NCBI GenBank assembly: GCA_016786765.1
Contig: JAEUUZ010000019.1
Span: forward strand, 1-64,000
Direction: 5' to 3'
Source: Chitinophagales bacterium
GTDB taxonomy: Bacteria > Bacteroidota > Bacteroidia > Chitinophagales > LD1
DNA: 64,000 nt
Positions 1 to 9,000 of the stretch are shown here, one piece after another; the stretch's first letter is position 1; every line of letters begins with the position of its first letter. Below the pieces are notes generated by a model, which was not told the DNA's origin, ran no database searches, and saw nothing but the letters and a program-made list of their open reading frames with translations. The position numbers and the translations under genes were made by a program.

Positions 1-1882
1 CCAAATTTGCACTTAAGGTATCCCGCACAACAATATCGTAAGCCGTATCATTACCTGTATTCTGGAATTGTACAATATAATTCAACCAAGTCGCATTTTG
101 TGAAATGTCGTTCGGGTAAACTGTTTTATCGTTCGGGTCGAGTGAATTTACAACAGAGAAACACATGGTTAAAGAATCGTTTGAAGGATTGTAATCCGGT
201 GTTGGTGTATGGATGGTTGTTGTGATACAAACAGAAGAACCAAGCACTGCATTGGAATCGGTTTGTACATCAATATTAAAGTCGGAAGTCATATCGATTT
301 TGCTTACATCTGCAATGGCATAGGTGAGTGTATTTCCAACCACTGTTGTAGGGGTGAGTGCTCCGGGAGCAGGATTTTTATATTGAACCGAACCGATAAT
401 GGCGGTGCTTACAATAGCTGAAGAGAAACCGGAGCATCCTAAAAAACCAGTCATATCCCCGGATTGTATAGTTACTGTTTCTGTACGGCCTTGTCTAAAT
501 CGACCACTTATAGCCTCTACCCCAACATCAGAGTCTCTGCATTCTATCCCAAAATTCACATTAAACTTCAACGAATCTGCTGCAGTGATAGCAACAGTGT
601 GAAATCCGGAAGAAGGGCAAGTTACTTGAATGGGTATGTTTGTGGTATCGATAGTAACTTCATAATTCGAAAAGGAGTGGGTATCGAAAGAATATTCCCC
701 GGTAGATGTACTGTACATTTGTTCTGCTATAACTCCGGCATTTGATAAAACAATTTTAATGTTAGGCAACTTATTTCCCGGGCGCAAACTATCGAGCAAA
801 CAAGAACTAGTGGTATCTTTATGAATATTCCCTGAAATATTACTATATAAGGGACAGCCGCTAGCTATGTCACATAAAGGGAAAGTTTTCCAATCAGGTA
901 TACTGGTTGTGCTTCCTCTCGGGTAGTTAGGCAAACAGGTTATTCCAGTAGTATCGAAATACCAATTGGTCACTTTGTTTAACTTAGGAAGACAATAAAG
1001 ATTAGGATTATTCATACAAACGAATAAATCCAATGAATCTGGTAAATCAGGAAGTGAGGTTAGTTGATTTTTGCTACAAACCAAATTGATTAAACCTGAA
1101 GGAAGTGAAGGAAGGGTTGATAAGTGATTCACCGCACAACGTAAATCTTTTAAATCTAATGGAAGGGAAGGGAGGGCTGACAATTGGTTGTAATTACAAC
1201 TCAAGTTGATTAAACCTGAAGGAAGTGGAGGAAGAGCCGATAGTTGGTTAGATTGGCAAAACAATTCATTTAAACCTGTTGGTAGGGAAGGTAGGGCTGA
1301 TAATTGGTTATCTTCGCACTTCAGTATTGATAAATTCCCAGGAAGGGAGGGCAGGGCAGTTATCTTGTTACCACTGCATCTCAAATCGGTTAATCCTGCG
1401 GGAAGGGAAGGAAGAGAAGTAAGTTGATTAACTTCGCATTGCAGAGCCACTAAACCTATAGGAAGGAAAGGAAGGGTTGATAGTTGATTAACACTGCAGT
1501 CTAAATAGGTTAAACCTGATGGTAGGGAAGGAAGGGCTATTAAATGATTAGAATTACAAAATAGTTCCTTTAAACCTGAAGGTAGGGAAGGAAGGGTTGT
1601 AAGTATGTTAACCTCACACCGCAATGTAGTTAAACTATCAAAGTATTTTATAGCTGTTATATCTTTAATATTATTTTGACTAGAACAATCAACAGTTGTT
1701 TCATTCACAATAGCACTGCAGGTAGTATCTATCTGAAAGCCAACCTGGGTATTCCCTTGCATACACGTTGGGTAATTTGTTGCCAACCACTTCCCAAAAT
1801 TACTATCGGGTATATTCACCCATTGGGCGTTGGTGGTTAAAAATGAAATAGAAATAACAAAAAGGAGTAGGTAGCGCTTCAT
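1..1882 (-). CDS. Secreted leucine-rich-repeat protein, 3' end cut off by window edge
   Basis: An open frame reads from an ATG at 1882 to the left edge without a stop, so the protein is at least 627 residues and its C-terminus is missing. It starts with a signal peptide (MKRYLLLFVISISFL, then residues ending in NAQ). About ten consecutive 20-residue repeats of the form LPxLPxGLxxLxCxxNxL follow, which is the short 'bacterial' LRR class also seen in YopM/IpaH proteins. After these come a beta-rich segment resembling SdrD-B/CarboxypepD-like folds and a domain containing NSLDPNDKTVYPNDIS, typical of large Bacteroidota surface proteins. Such proteins usually end in a T9SS sorting domain, which would lie outside the window. 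A role in adhesion or surface binding is inferred. It is divergent from the glutathione peroxidase gene. Confidence 0.85.
   Translation of the reverse strand, partial: MKRYLLLFVISISFLTTNAQWVNIPDSNFGKWLATNYPTCMQGNTQVGFQIDTTCSAIVNETTVDCSSQNNIKDITAIKYFDSLTTLRCEVNILTTLPSLPSGLKELFCNSNHLIALPSLPSGLTYLDCSVNQLSTLPFLPIGLVALQCEVNQLTSLPSLPAGLTDLRCSGNKITALPSLPGNLSILKCEDNQLSALPSLPTGLNELFCQSNQLSALPPLPSGLINLSCNYNQLSALPSLPLDLKDLRCAVNHLSTLPSLPSGLINLVCSKNQLTSLPDLPDSLDLFVCMNNPNLYCLPKLNKVTNWYFDTTGITCLPNYPRGSTTSIPDWKTFPLCDIASGCPLYSNISGNIHKDTTSSCLLDSLRPGNKLPNIKIVLSNAGVIAEQMYSTSTGEYSFDTHSFSNYEVTIDTTNIPIQVTCPSSGFHTVAITAADSLKFNVNFGIECRDSDVGVEAISGRFRQGRTETVTIQSGDMTGFLGCSGFSSAIVSTAIIGSVQYKNPAPGALTPTTVVGNTLTYAIADVSKIDMTSDFNIDVQTDSNAVLGSSVCITTTIHTPTPDYNPSNDSLTMCFSVVNSLDPNDKTVYPNDISQNATWLNYIVQFQNTGNDTAYDIVVRDTLSANL
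1030..1640 (-). repeat. 60-bp tandem repeats encoding 20-residue LRRs
   Basis: About ten in-frame 60-bp units inside the LRR gene each encode LPSLPSGL-type motifs followed by L-x-C-x-x-N. The period is exactly 60 bp and units differ mainly at the solvent-exposed LRR positions. The proline/leucine part is the most conserved at DNA level. Confidence 0.85.
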
Positions 1883-2015
1883 AGTATTAAATTTTGGGTA
1901 CTATAAAGATACATAAAAAAGGCTCAACTAATAAAATGAGAATATAGCGCTGTTTGTATTTTATAAAACGAATTCATTCCGTCTCTTTATATTCACCGCC
2001 AATAAACAACCACAC

Positions 2016-2489
2016 ATGGCAACGATATACGATTATAAACTGAATGATTTACAAGGCAATCCATTGGATTTATCGGCTTATGCCGGTAAGAAAATTTTGT
2101 TGGTGAACACGGCTTCGGCTTGTGGATTAACGCCACAATATGCGCAGTTGCAGGAATTACACGAAACGCATAACGACAAAGTGCAAGTAATTGGTTTGCC
2201 GTGTAACGATTTCGGAGGACAAGAACCGGGCACCGAAAAAGAAATCGGCACGTTCTGTGAAACCCACTTCAGCGTTAGCTTTCCGCTCACTCAAAAAGTG
2301 GTGATTAAAGGCGATAACATCTCTCCTATCTATTCGTTTCTCACCAAAAAAGAATTGAATGGCAAGGAAGACAGCGAAGTGATCTGGAATTTCCAGAAAT
2401 ATTTAATCAACGAAAAAGGCGAACTGGAAGCGGTTTTCCACCCGAAAACGGAAGTGATTAGCGAAGAATTTTTGAACCACTTAGCATGA
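2016..2489 (+). CDS. Glutathione peroxidase family protein
   Basis: A 157-residue cytoplasmic peroxidase of the thioredoxin fold that reduces hydroperoxides. The peroxidatic Cys36 lies in the motif NTASACGLTPQY. Gln69 lies in LPCNDFGGQEPGT and the catalytic Trp/Asn in IWNFQKYL, which are the three family signatures. Cys81 (GTFCETHF) is at the usual place of the resolving cysteine, so thioredoxin rather than glutathione is the likely reductant. Length is normal for the monomeric bacterial type. Its TGA overlaps the ATG of holB by 4 bp, so the two are probably co-transcribed. It uses cysteine, not selenocysteine. Confidence 0.93.
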   Translation: MATIYDYKLNDLQGNPLDLSAYAGKKILLVNTASACGLTPQYAQLQELHETHNDKVQVIGLPCNDFGGQEPGTEKEIGTFCETHFSVSFPLTQKVVIKGDNISPIYSFLTKKELNGKEDSEVIWNFQKYLINEKGELEAVFHPKTEVISEEFLNHLA

Positions 2490-3682
2490 ATTTTTCGGAA
2501 GTAGTTGGACAAACCGCCATTAAAGATCAGCTCAGCGAACTGATTGGCTTGAAGAAGTTGCCGCATGCCCTTTTGTTGCAAAGTAATGAAGGTCGCGGTG
2601 GCTTGCCTCTAGCCCTGGCGATTGCCAAAAACTTAGTGTGCGAAAAACGAAACCGCAGCGAAGAAGCCGATAGTGGCGGTATGTTCGGGGCCATGTTGCC
2701 TCCACCCGAGCCATTGACCGATGCTTGCGGCACTTGTCCGGCTTGCCAAAAAGCAGAAAAACTCATTCACCCCGATATTCATTTTACCTTTCCTGTGTAT
2801 CGCAGAAAATCAGACTCACCGGCTCTGAGCTACGATTTTATTCAAGAGTGGCGTTCGGCTGTTACGCAGAACCCGTACATGAATTTGATTGAGTGGTTAC
2901 AAGCCACCGAGGCCGAAAACAAACAGGGGAATATTTCGGTAGCAGAATGCCACGAAATCATCAAACGTGTAAACCTTAAGCCTTACGAGGCGAACTCCAA
3001 AGTGCAAATCATTTGGATGGCCGAGCAATTGCGCGAAACCGGCAACACGCTCCTTAAAGTGATTGAAGAACCACCGGCCGATACCATTTTCATTTTTGTG
3101 GTGGAGCAAATCGAGTTGATGCTCAATACCATTCTTTCGCGTACTCAAATCGTGAAACTACCGCCCATCAGCGATGAGGATATGATCGAATACCTCACCA
3201 AAGCGCTATCCATGCACCCCGATCAAGCGTTGCGGGTGGCCCGCATTGCCGAAGGTAACCTCAACAGCGCCCTAGCTTTAGCCCATAGCGATGGCAATGC
3301 ATACGAACAACTGCTACAAAAATGGCTGTCTACATCCATACGATTAATAGGTCCGCATGCCGCTGAATCTTCCGTTCAATTGCAAGCGCTCACCGATGAA
3401 TTTGCTGCTCTCGGTCGCGAGCACCAAAAAGCCTTTGTGAAATACGCCCTTTGGTTTTTACGCGAAATTGCTTTGTTAAATAACGGCCTCACTTCCGAGA
3501 AGCTTTTCGGCAACGAACTCACCTTTGCTACCCGCGTGGCACAGGCTTTAAACGTGGATAAACTCTTGGCAATTCAAAAGAAACTGAACGATTTGCACTA
3601 CCATATCGAACGAAACGCAAATCCTAAAATTGCCTTCTACGGCATCTCATTTGAGCTTTACCGCATTTTTACCCAAAAATAA
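2486..3682 (+). CDS. holB: DNA polymerase III subunit delta'
   Basis: A 398-residue clamp-loader subunit. The N-terminus (VVGQTAIKDQLSELI, then LPHALLLQSNEGRGGLPLALAIAKNL) is the AAA+ region with a degenerate P-loop lacking GKT, as expected for the non-ATP-binding delta'. A zinc-module cysteine cluster (ACGTCPAC) follows near residue 85. The sensor region has VIEEPPADTIFIFV and LSRTQIVKLPP, the SRC-like arginine-finger segment (SRT here). It starts within the stop of the glutathione peroxidase gene. Followed by ricT and gldH, an order I recognise from many Bacteroidota. Confidence 0.93.
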   Translation: MNFSEVVGQTAIKDQLSELIGLKKLPHALLLQSNEGRGGLPLALAIAKNLVCEKRNRSEEADSGGMFGAMLPPPEPLTDACGTCPACQKAEKLIHPDIHFTFPVYRRKSDSPALSYDFIQEWRSAVTQNPYMNLIEWLQATEAENKQGNISVAECHEIIKRVNLKPYEANSKVQIIWMAEQLRETGNTLLKVIEEPPADTIFIFVVEQIELMLNTILSRTQIVKLPPISDEDMIEYLTKALSMHPDQALRVARIAEGNLNSALALAHSDGNAYEQLLQKWLSTSIRLIGPHAAESSVQLQALTDEFAALGREHQKAFVKYALWFLREIALLNNGLTSEKLFGNELTFATRVAQALNVDKLLAIQKKLNDLHYHIERNANPKIAFYGISFELYRIFTQK

Positions 3683-3808
3683 TTTTATTTTCGCTCCATT
3701 AGGTGAAGTCGGTTTTGCTTTAGTCGATTCCAACGCTTTCCCTTTATTTCATTCATTTATACCTTTCTATTGGCTGAAAACCAATGGTTAAAGGCTAAAA
3801 CATATAGT

Positions 3809-5287
3809 ATGTCTTGTGGTTCATGTGGTTCAAAAGATGGGAAAGTAAGCGGCTGCGGTAGCGGTGGCAGTTGTTCCTCGGGTGGTTGCAACCGTAGCAA
3901 TGTATTCGACTGGTTCAGTTTTATGCCAACTTCCTTCAACGAAAATTGCAACATTGTTGAAATTTCGTTCAAAAAAGGCGCCCGCAAAGGGTTTTACAGA
4001 AATACCGGCAATTTAGATTTATACAAAGGTCAGCTAGTGGTGGTGGAAGCCGCACAGGGCTTTGATATTGGCGAAGTGAATTTGCAAGGCGAATTGGTGC
4101 GTGCCCAGATGAAAAAACGCAGAATTACCGAGCGTGACGATACCATCAGAAATATTCTTGGCCTCGCCAACGAGCAAGAAATCGATTTGTACTTGGATGG
4201 CAGAAACCGCGAAAAAGAAACCATGATCCGTGCCCGTGCCATTGCGCGTTCGCTGGATTTGGACATGAAAATTGGCGATGTGGAATACCAAGGCGATGGC
4301 AAAAAAGTAACCATCTATTACATTGCCGATGGCCGTGTCGATTTCCGTGAATTGGTGAAAGTATTCGCCCGCGATTTTAAAGCAAAAATTGAAATGCGTC
4401 AAATTGGTGCTCGTCAGGAGGCCGGTAGAATAGGCGGTGTGGGCACATGCGGACGAGAATTATGTTGCTCTACTTGGTTGCAAGATTTTAAATCGGTAAC
4501 CACGCAATCGGTGCGGTATCAGAACTTGGCTATTAATACCGAGAAGATGAGCGGACAATGCGGTCGTTTGAAGTGTTGCTTGAATTTCGAGCTTGACACT
4601 TACAACGATGCGTTGAAGAAATTCCCTAAGAATGCCGATAAGATTGAAACCGGTGAAGGTTTAGCCATTTTGCGTAAAACCGAGATTTTGAAAAAAATCA
4701 TGATTTACAGCTACGAAGGCAACTTCTCTGTTTCGTATAAATTGGATATTGAAGCGGTGCAGCAATTGTTGTGGATGAACAAACAAGGCCAGAAACCCGA
4801 GAGTTTGAGCAAGTTTACGGTAGCCGAAGAAAAAATTATTGACGAGTCGAAACACGAAGATTTAGTGGGGCACGTGAGCTTGTCTTCGCTGGAAGATAAA
4901 GACCGCAGAAACCGCAATCAGAATCGCAATCGTCAGCAAGGGAATAACAGCAACCGTCAGGGGGGCAACAACAGTAATCGCCCTGCGAATACCAACAGCA
5001 ACCGCCCTGCGAATACCAACAGCAACAAACCGGCTAATACCAACACCAACAAGCCGGCCAACAACAGTAATCGTCCGGCTAACAACAATAACCCGAACCG
5101 ACAAAACAACCAGAACAATCCGAACAAGCAAAACGGTACTAACCCGAATGCGAATGCCAACAATCCGAATAACAAACAGCACAACAAAACGGATCAACCG
5201 CAACGTAAACAGAACCATCCGCCACGCAATAAACCGCGTAACGATGGTCCGCAAAATCCTAACATCGACAAACCTAAACAGGACTAA
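3809..5287 (+). CDS. ricT: PSP1-domain protein (RicT family) with Asn/Pro-rich tail
   Basis: I start the gene at ATG 3809, giving 492 residues beginning MSCGSCGSKDGK; a TTG 39 bp upstream is in frame but adds residues the family lacks. The Cys/Gly-rich N-terminus (about residues 1-30) is typical of the Bacteroidota version. The PSP1 core spans about residues 60-290, with GTCGRELCCSTWL and MSGQCGRLKCCLNFE carrying the conserved cysteines. In Bacillus this family takes part in the Y-complex that affects RNase Y and RNA maturation; here the role is inferred. From about residue 365 the protein becomes a low-complexity tail of NSNRPAN-like repeats, Asn/Pro/Arg/Lys-rich and probably disordered and basic. 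Its TAA overlaps the gldH ATG by one base. Confidence 0.9.
   Translation: MSCGSCGSKDGKVSGCGSGGSCSSGGCNRSNVFDWFSFMPTSFNENCNIVEISFKKGARKGFYRNTGNLDLYKGQLVVVEAAQGFDIGEVNLQGELVRAQMKKRRITERDDTIRNILGLANEQEIDLYLDGRNREKETMIRARAIARSLDLDMKIGDVEYQGDGKKVTIYYIADGRVDFRELVKVFARDFKAKIEMRQIGARQEAGRIGGVGTCGRELCCSTWLQDFKSVTTQSVRYQNLAINTEKMSGQCGRLKCCLNFELDTYNDALKKFPKNADKIETGEGLAILRKTEILKKIMIYSYEGNFSVSYKLDIEAVQQLLWMNKQGQKPESLSKFTVAEEKIIDESKHEDLVGHVSLSSLEDKDRRNRNQNRNRQQGNNSNRQGGNNSNRPANTNSNRPANTNSNKPANTNTNKPANNSNRPANNNNPNRQNNQNNPNKQNGTNPNANANNPNNKQHNKTDQPQRKQNHPPRNKPRNDGPQNPNIDKPKQD
4940..5110 (+). repeat. Asn/Pro/Arg-rich coding repeats in ricT tail
   Basis: Imperfect tandem units of about 24 bp encode NSNRPANT / NTNKPANN. 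They explain the long spurious open frames on the opposite strand here. Confidence 0.75.
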
Positions 5288-5790
5288 TGATACGTTTTGA
5301 AACTGCGCCAAAATTTTCGAGCCGAGGTATTGTGTTTGGCTTTCTTGTGTTGTTGTTGAGTGCGTTATCGTCATGCGACAGCAACCGTTTTTTCGAAGAC
5401 AATCAAAGCATTGCTGGCGATAAATGGGACTACAACGATGTGAAAAAATACACCGTGAATGTAGACGACACTACTGCTCATTTCAATTTGTGCATTAATG
5501 TGCGTCACTCCTTTCACTACGAATGGCGCAACATGTATGTGATGGTCACCACCGAATTTCCCGATGGACGAAAAGTGGATTCGCGTGTAAACTTATCGCT
5601 GTCTGAGCCGGACGGACGTTGGTACGCTCGCTGCATTGGCGACAACTGCTACATCAGCATCCCTATCAAAGAAAACACCATGTTCCCGCAAAAAGGGAAA
5701 TACACATTCAGCATTCGCCAAGATATGCGCCAAAACCCGCTCCCACTGGTAAAATACATTGGGTTTAGAGTAGAAAAAGTATTGAAGTAA
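5287..5790 (+). CDS. gldH: Gliding motility lipoprotein GldH
   Basis: A 167-residue lipoprotein. The signal peptide ends in a lipobox with the lipidated Cys30 (LSALSSCDSN). The mature part has the GldH pattern: a FEDNQ segment, KWDYNDVKKYTVNV, NVRHSFHYEWRNMYV and FPDGRKVDSRVNLSLSEPDGRW. GldH is needed for gliding in Flavobacterium, but it also occurs in many non-gliding Bacteroidota with T9SS. The gene starts on the last base of ricT (TAATG overlap), which supports translational coupling. A hairpin at 5832-5855 follows. Confidence 0.88.
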   Translation: MIRFETAPKFSSRGIVFGFLVLLLSALSSCDSNRFFEDNQSIAGDKWDYNDVKKYTVNVDDTTAHFNLCINVRHSFHYEWRNMYVMVTTEFPDGRKVDSRVNLSLSEPDGRWYARCIGDNCYISIPIKENTMFPQKGKYTFSIRQDMRQNPLPLVKYIGFRVEKVLK

Positions 5791-5831
5791 GCTTAATTTT
5801 TTTGGGCGTGTAACCGGCTGTACGTTGCAAT

Positions 5832-5855
5832 CTTTTCCAATAAGAATTGGAAAAG
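5832..5855 (+). terminator. Hairpin downstream of gldH
   Basis: TTTTCCAAT and ATTGGAAAA form a perfect 9-bp stem around AAGA, extended by one C-G pair. There is only a short T-run after it, so terminator function is uncertain; it may act from either side. Confidence 0.4.
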
Positions 5856-5930
5856 GATTTCCACTTCCATCCGCACGCGGCATTGAGGTGCATTGGAAAT
5901 ATATTTTCTATTCGTCATTCTTTGCTACCG

Positions 5931-6029
5931 CAAGCGTCTCGCTTGTGGAGTTACTATCATCAAAAAAAACGACTAGAAACTTACAAAGTCAACGCTAGTA
6001 TTTTATACTGCTCACAAGCGGGACGCTTG
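5931..6029. repeat. Pair of CAAGCG-NNN-CGCTTG hairpins
   Basis: CAAGCG-TCT-CGCTTG (5931-5945) and CAAGCG-GGA-CGCTTG (6015-6029) are two small perfect palindromes 84 bp apart. Flanking bases (GTGGAG after the first, CTCA before the second) make the pair partly inverted to each other. The second lies 16 bp after the stop of the large minus-strand gene. They look like a dispersed REP-type element at the island edge. Confidence 0.5.
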
Positions 6030-6044
6030 GGGCAGCGTAGGACA

Positions 6045-9000
6045 TTAGGTACAGAGCGAATCTACCTCCTGAATTACTTCATTTATAGTTGGAATTTCTG
6101 CCCTCTTTGAATAAAATTCTCTGTCAAGATTTAGTTGCCAATAGTTCAAAACTTGAATCATTTTTTTCTTCGACTTATTCTTTTCAAGGAACTCGTTTAT
6201 ATGTTTTTTTGTTTCATTGAAATTGACTTGGCTACTTAAAGCATATTCCCAAATTAAATCAAGTATATCCCGACTATATTCATACCCTATACTCTTTTGT
6301 ATAAACTTCTTTGAAAATGAATTTTTAAACAATTCAAAAGTATTGTGTAAAACTTGGGATGGGGAAAATTTTACTAAACTGTAATTAAGTCTTAGACCAT
6401 TAGGATATTGCATTCTAGTCTTTATCCACTTAAATAAAAATTCTATAGCTAACACTTCACCAATTGGAAGTAGATACTTTATAGCAATTAGTTTATCTTC
6501 TTCTTTCATATTGATTTTGAAACAATTAAGAAGATGTAAATCTACATATTCCTTAAAATCAATATAAATCAATTCAATTAAATCCCACCAATATTCTGTT
6601 TCATTACAATCCAATGAAAGGACATAGTCTTTTAATTCTTCCTTATCTCCATCTAATTCAATATAAATTTTTGTTGCTTTAATTATATCAAAATCATGTA
6701 AAGACATTGATCTGATTGAATTTAGTATGAATGGAGTGGATTCTGTAATTTGTAATTTTTGACATAGGCCAATATGAGTTGCACATACATAACTAACAAG
6801 ATTGCCTAGTCTTAAATTATTAATAACTCGCTGTTTAACTAAATCCGCATCTGAAATCTTCTCTAAAATTTTATCACTTAATGAAACATTGTACTCGTCA
6901 TTATTCATTCTCATACTTAGTCCGGAAAAATCAAAACTCAACATATCTAGCATCACGACATCTTGAATTGAAAATTCAAATCTTTTCCATATGAATGCTA
7001 CTATATTTTCCTTGTTCCTGAATTGAATTGTTCTATCCGTATTTTCCCATATTGCATTTTTAAAATCGCAATCATCTATATTCTGTTTACACCAATCAAC
7101 AATAAATTTACTATGCCAATCTCCTATTTCAGACTTGTTTTCTATAAATTTCAAAATAGAACTCAAAACATATAATTGCCATTTAATTTCATCATTTATT
7201 GTTTCAACAAAATCATCGTAGTTAAGTGCTTTTGTCTTTTCTGACATTTTCCACAACTTATCTATTACAATTCCATACTTAAATGAAATAAAGCTTTCGT
7301 GAAATGTAGTTACAAGTTTCCTTATATCATCGTAAGAAAGTGAGGTTTTGTCATACAACTTAAAAATGGCTTTTACCTCACTTAAAAAGTCCTCCTTATT
7401 CATAAGCAAAGCTAGATCCTTTTTATACCTTTCTTCTCGAATAATTTTGTAGTTGGGCATATGGATATAAGTAAATCTTCCATTAGATATTTTGTTTATA
7501 TCGTTATAAAAGGTGTCATGTATTTCTCCTGGGTTTAAGTTCGATCTCAAGTAAAAGATATTTTCATCTTTTATTTCCCCTTTTTTGAATTGCTCAATAA
7601 TATAATCGATACATTCCAAATCTGCTATTGAGCCTAAAATGGAATATTTTTGAAAAGATTCATTTTTTGTTTTTTGAATTATTTTAAATGCATCTAGTGT
7701 GGTGCTAGTCTCATTGTAAAATTGTATTAAAAGAGTTTGATATTTGTTGGCATGAAGTTCGCATGAAAACAAATGAATCTCAATTATTTTTTCCAAAATC
7801 CCACAACCAGGCTCATATGCCTTAATACAGTTTCCAATAAAGGTGCTATCAATTATCTCATTCTCATAAGGGTCTTTATGAATATCTTCTAAGTGTTTCA
7901 AAACAAAAATTAAGACCTTGTTTATCGCTTGTTTGCTAGTACATTTTCCTATTGCTATTGTTTGTTGGTAGTCAACATATCTTATCTTTTTCTTCTCGTA
8001 CTCATCTTTCCTTACTGCAGTAGTTGAAAGAATAAAATCAACATTTTCATTGCATAAATTCAATTTACTTAACTGCATAAGCAATTCGTTCCTAATCTCG
8101 TTTGTATTTGTATTTGGACAAATATTTATTATTCTATCTATATCTTTTTGCCCCCTATCTTTGATTCTAAAAAAACATTGTATAGCTTTTCCCTGGATAT
8201 AAACTGTATGTTCTTTAGATTGAATAATATTTATTAAAACAATTTCAAATTCGTCTTCTTTTGAATAGAATTTAAGGCAAAGTGATAGTGTAGAAAGAAT
8301 ATTCTCTAAATGTTCTTCAGATTGATAGGAGTAAAATTCGTTTAACAGGTATTCGATAAAAATCTTTTCGTTGCCACTAAACTCTACTATATCTTTATAG
8401 CTAAGTGAAGCATTTTCTAAATACATATTCCTAGATCCATAAAAATTAAAAATTGATTTTATAATCTTTAATCTCACATGACTAGGAATTATCTCTCTTT
8501 CAAATCTTACAATAATCTCAGGCTTGATTTCAATTAACCAATTCAACAATTCTAAAAATTCCGTTTCGTTCCTTTGTCCTAATATACCCATTAAAAAAGT
8601 AAGTGTATTTAGCCATTTAGGCTTTACTATTGTGTAATCAGGTTTAAAAGCTATTGATTTCTTTATTATTCCTGTCAAGTGATATGATAAAACTGTGGCT
8701 GCTAAATATTCTTGATAATTGTTGTGTATAAACTTAATGCCTCCTTTTTCATGGTTATTGAAATATACTAATGGCGAGTGTTTTAAAAGTTCTCGTTGTT
8801 CTGGGTTAACTATTATCTTTCTAAAGTCGCTTTTAGTGAGATAATTAACACCCAACTCCACCATGGAAAGAGATAATCTTTCCAAGGTTTTCCTCATTGT
8901 AATTTCATAATCTAAATCACTAACATTTTTTACTTTATGTAGTTTTTTATTTTCCTCAATTTTTTTTTGAATTATTTTCTCAAAAGCCTCACTTCTGTTT

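Noticed and set aside
1030-1640. Regular 60-bp repeats resembling a CRISPR array
   Set aside because: They are in frame inside a long open reading frame, vary at LRR-exposed positions and have no unique spacers; they encode LRRs.
2016-2489. Selenocysteine in the glutathione peroxidase
   Set aside because: The catalytic codon is TGT (Cys36) and there is no in-frame TGA.
4862-5374. Open frame of about 170 residues on the minus strand
   Set aside because: It mirrors the Asn/Pro-rich repeats of ricT and encodes Val/Arg-rich low-complexity sequence with no start context or homology pattern.
5847-6110. 87-residue plus-strand open frame after gldH
   Set aside because: It spans the CAAGCG hairpins and runs into the end of the convergent NACHT gene.
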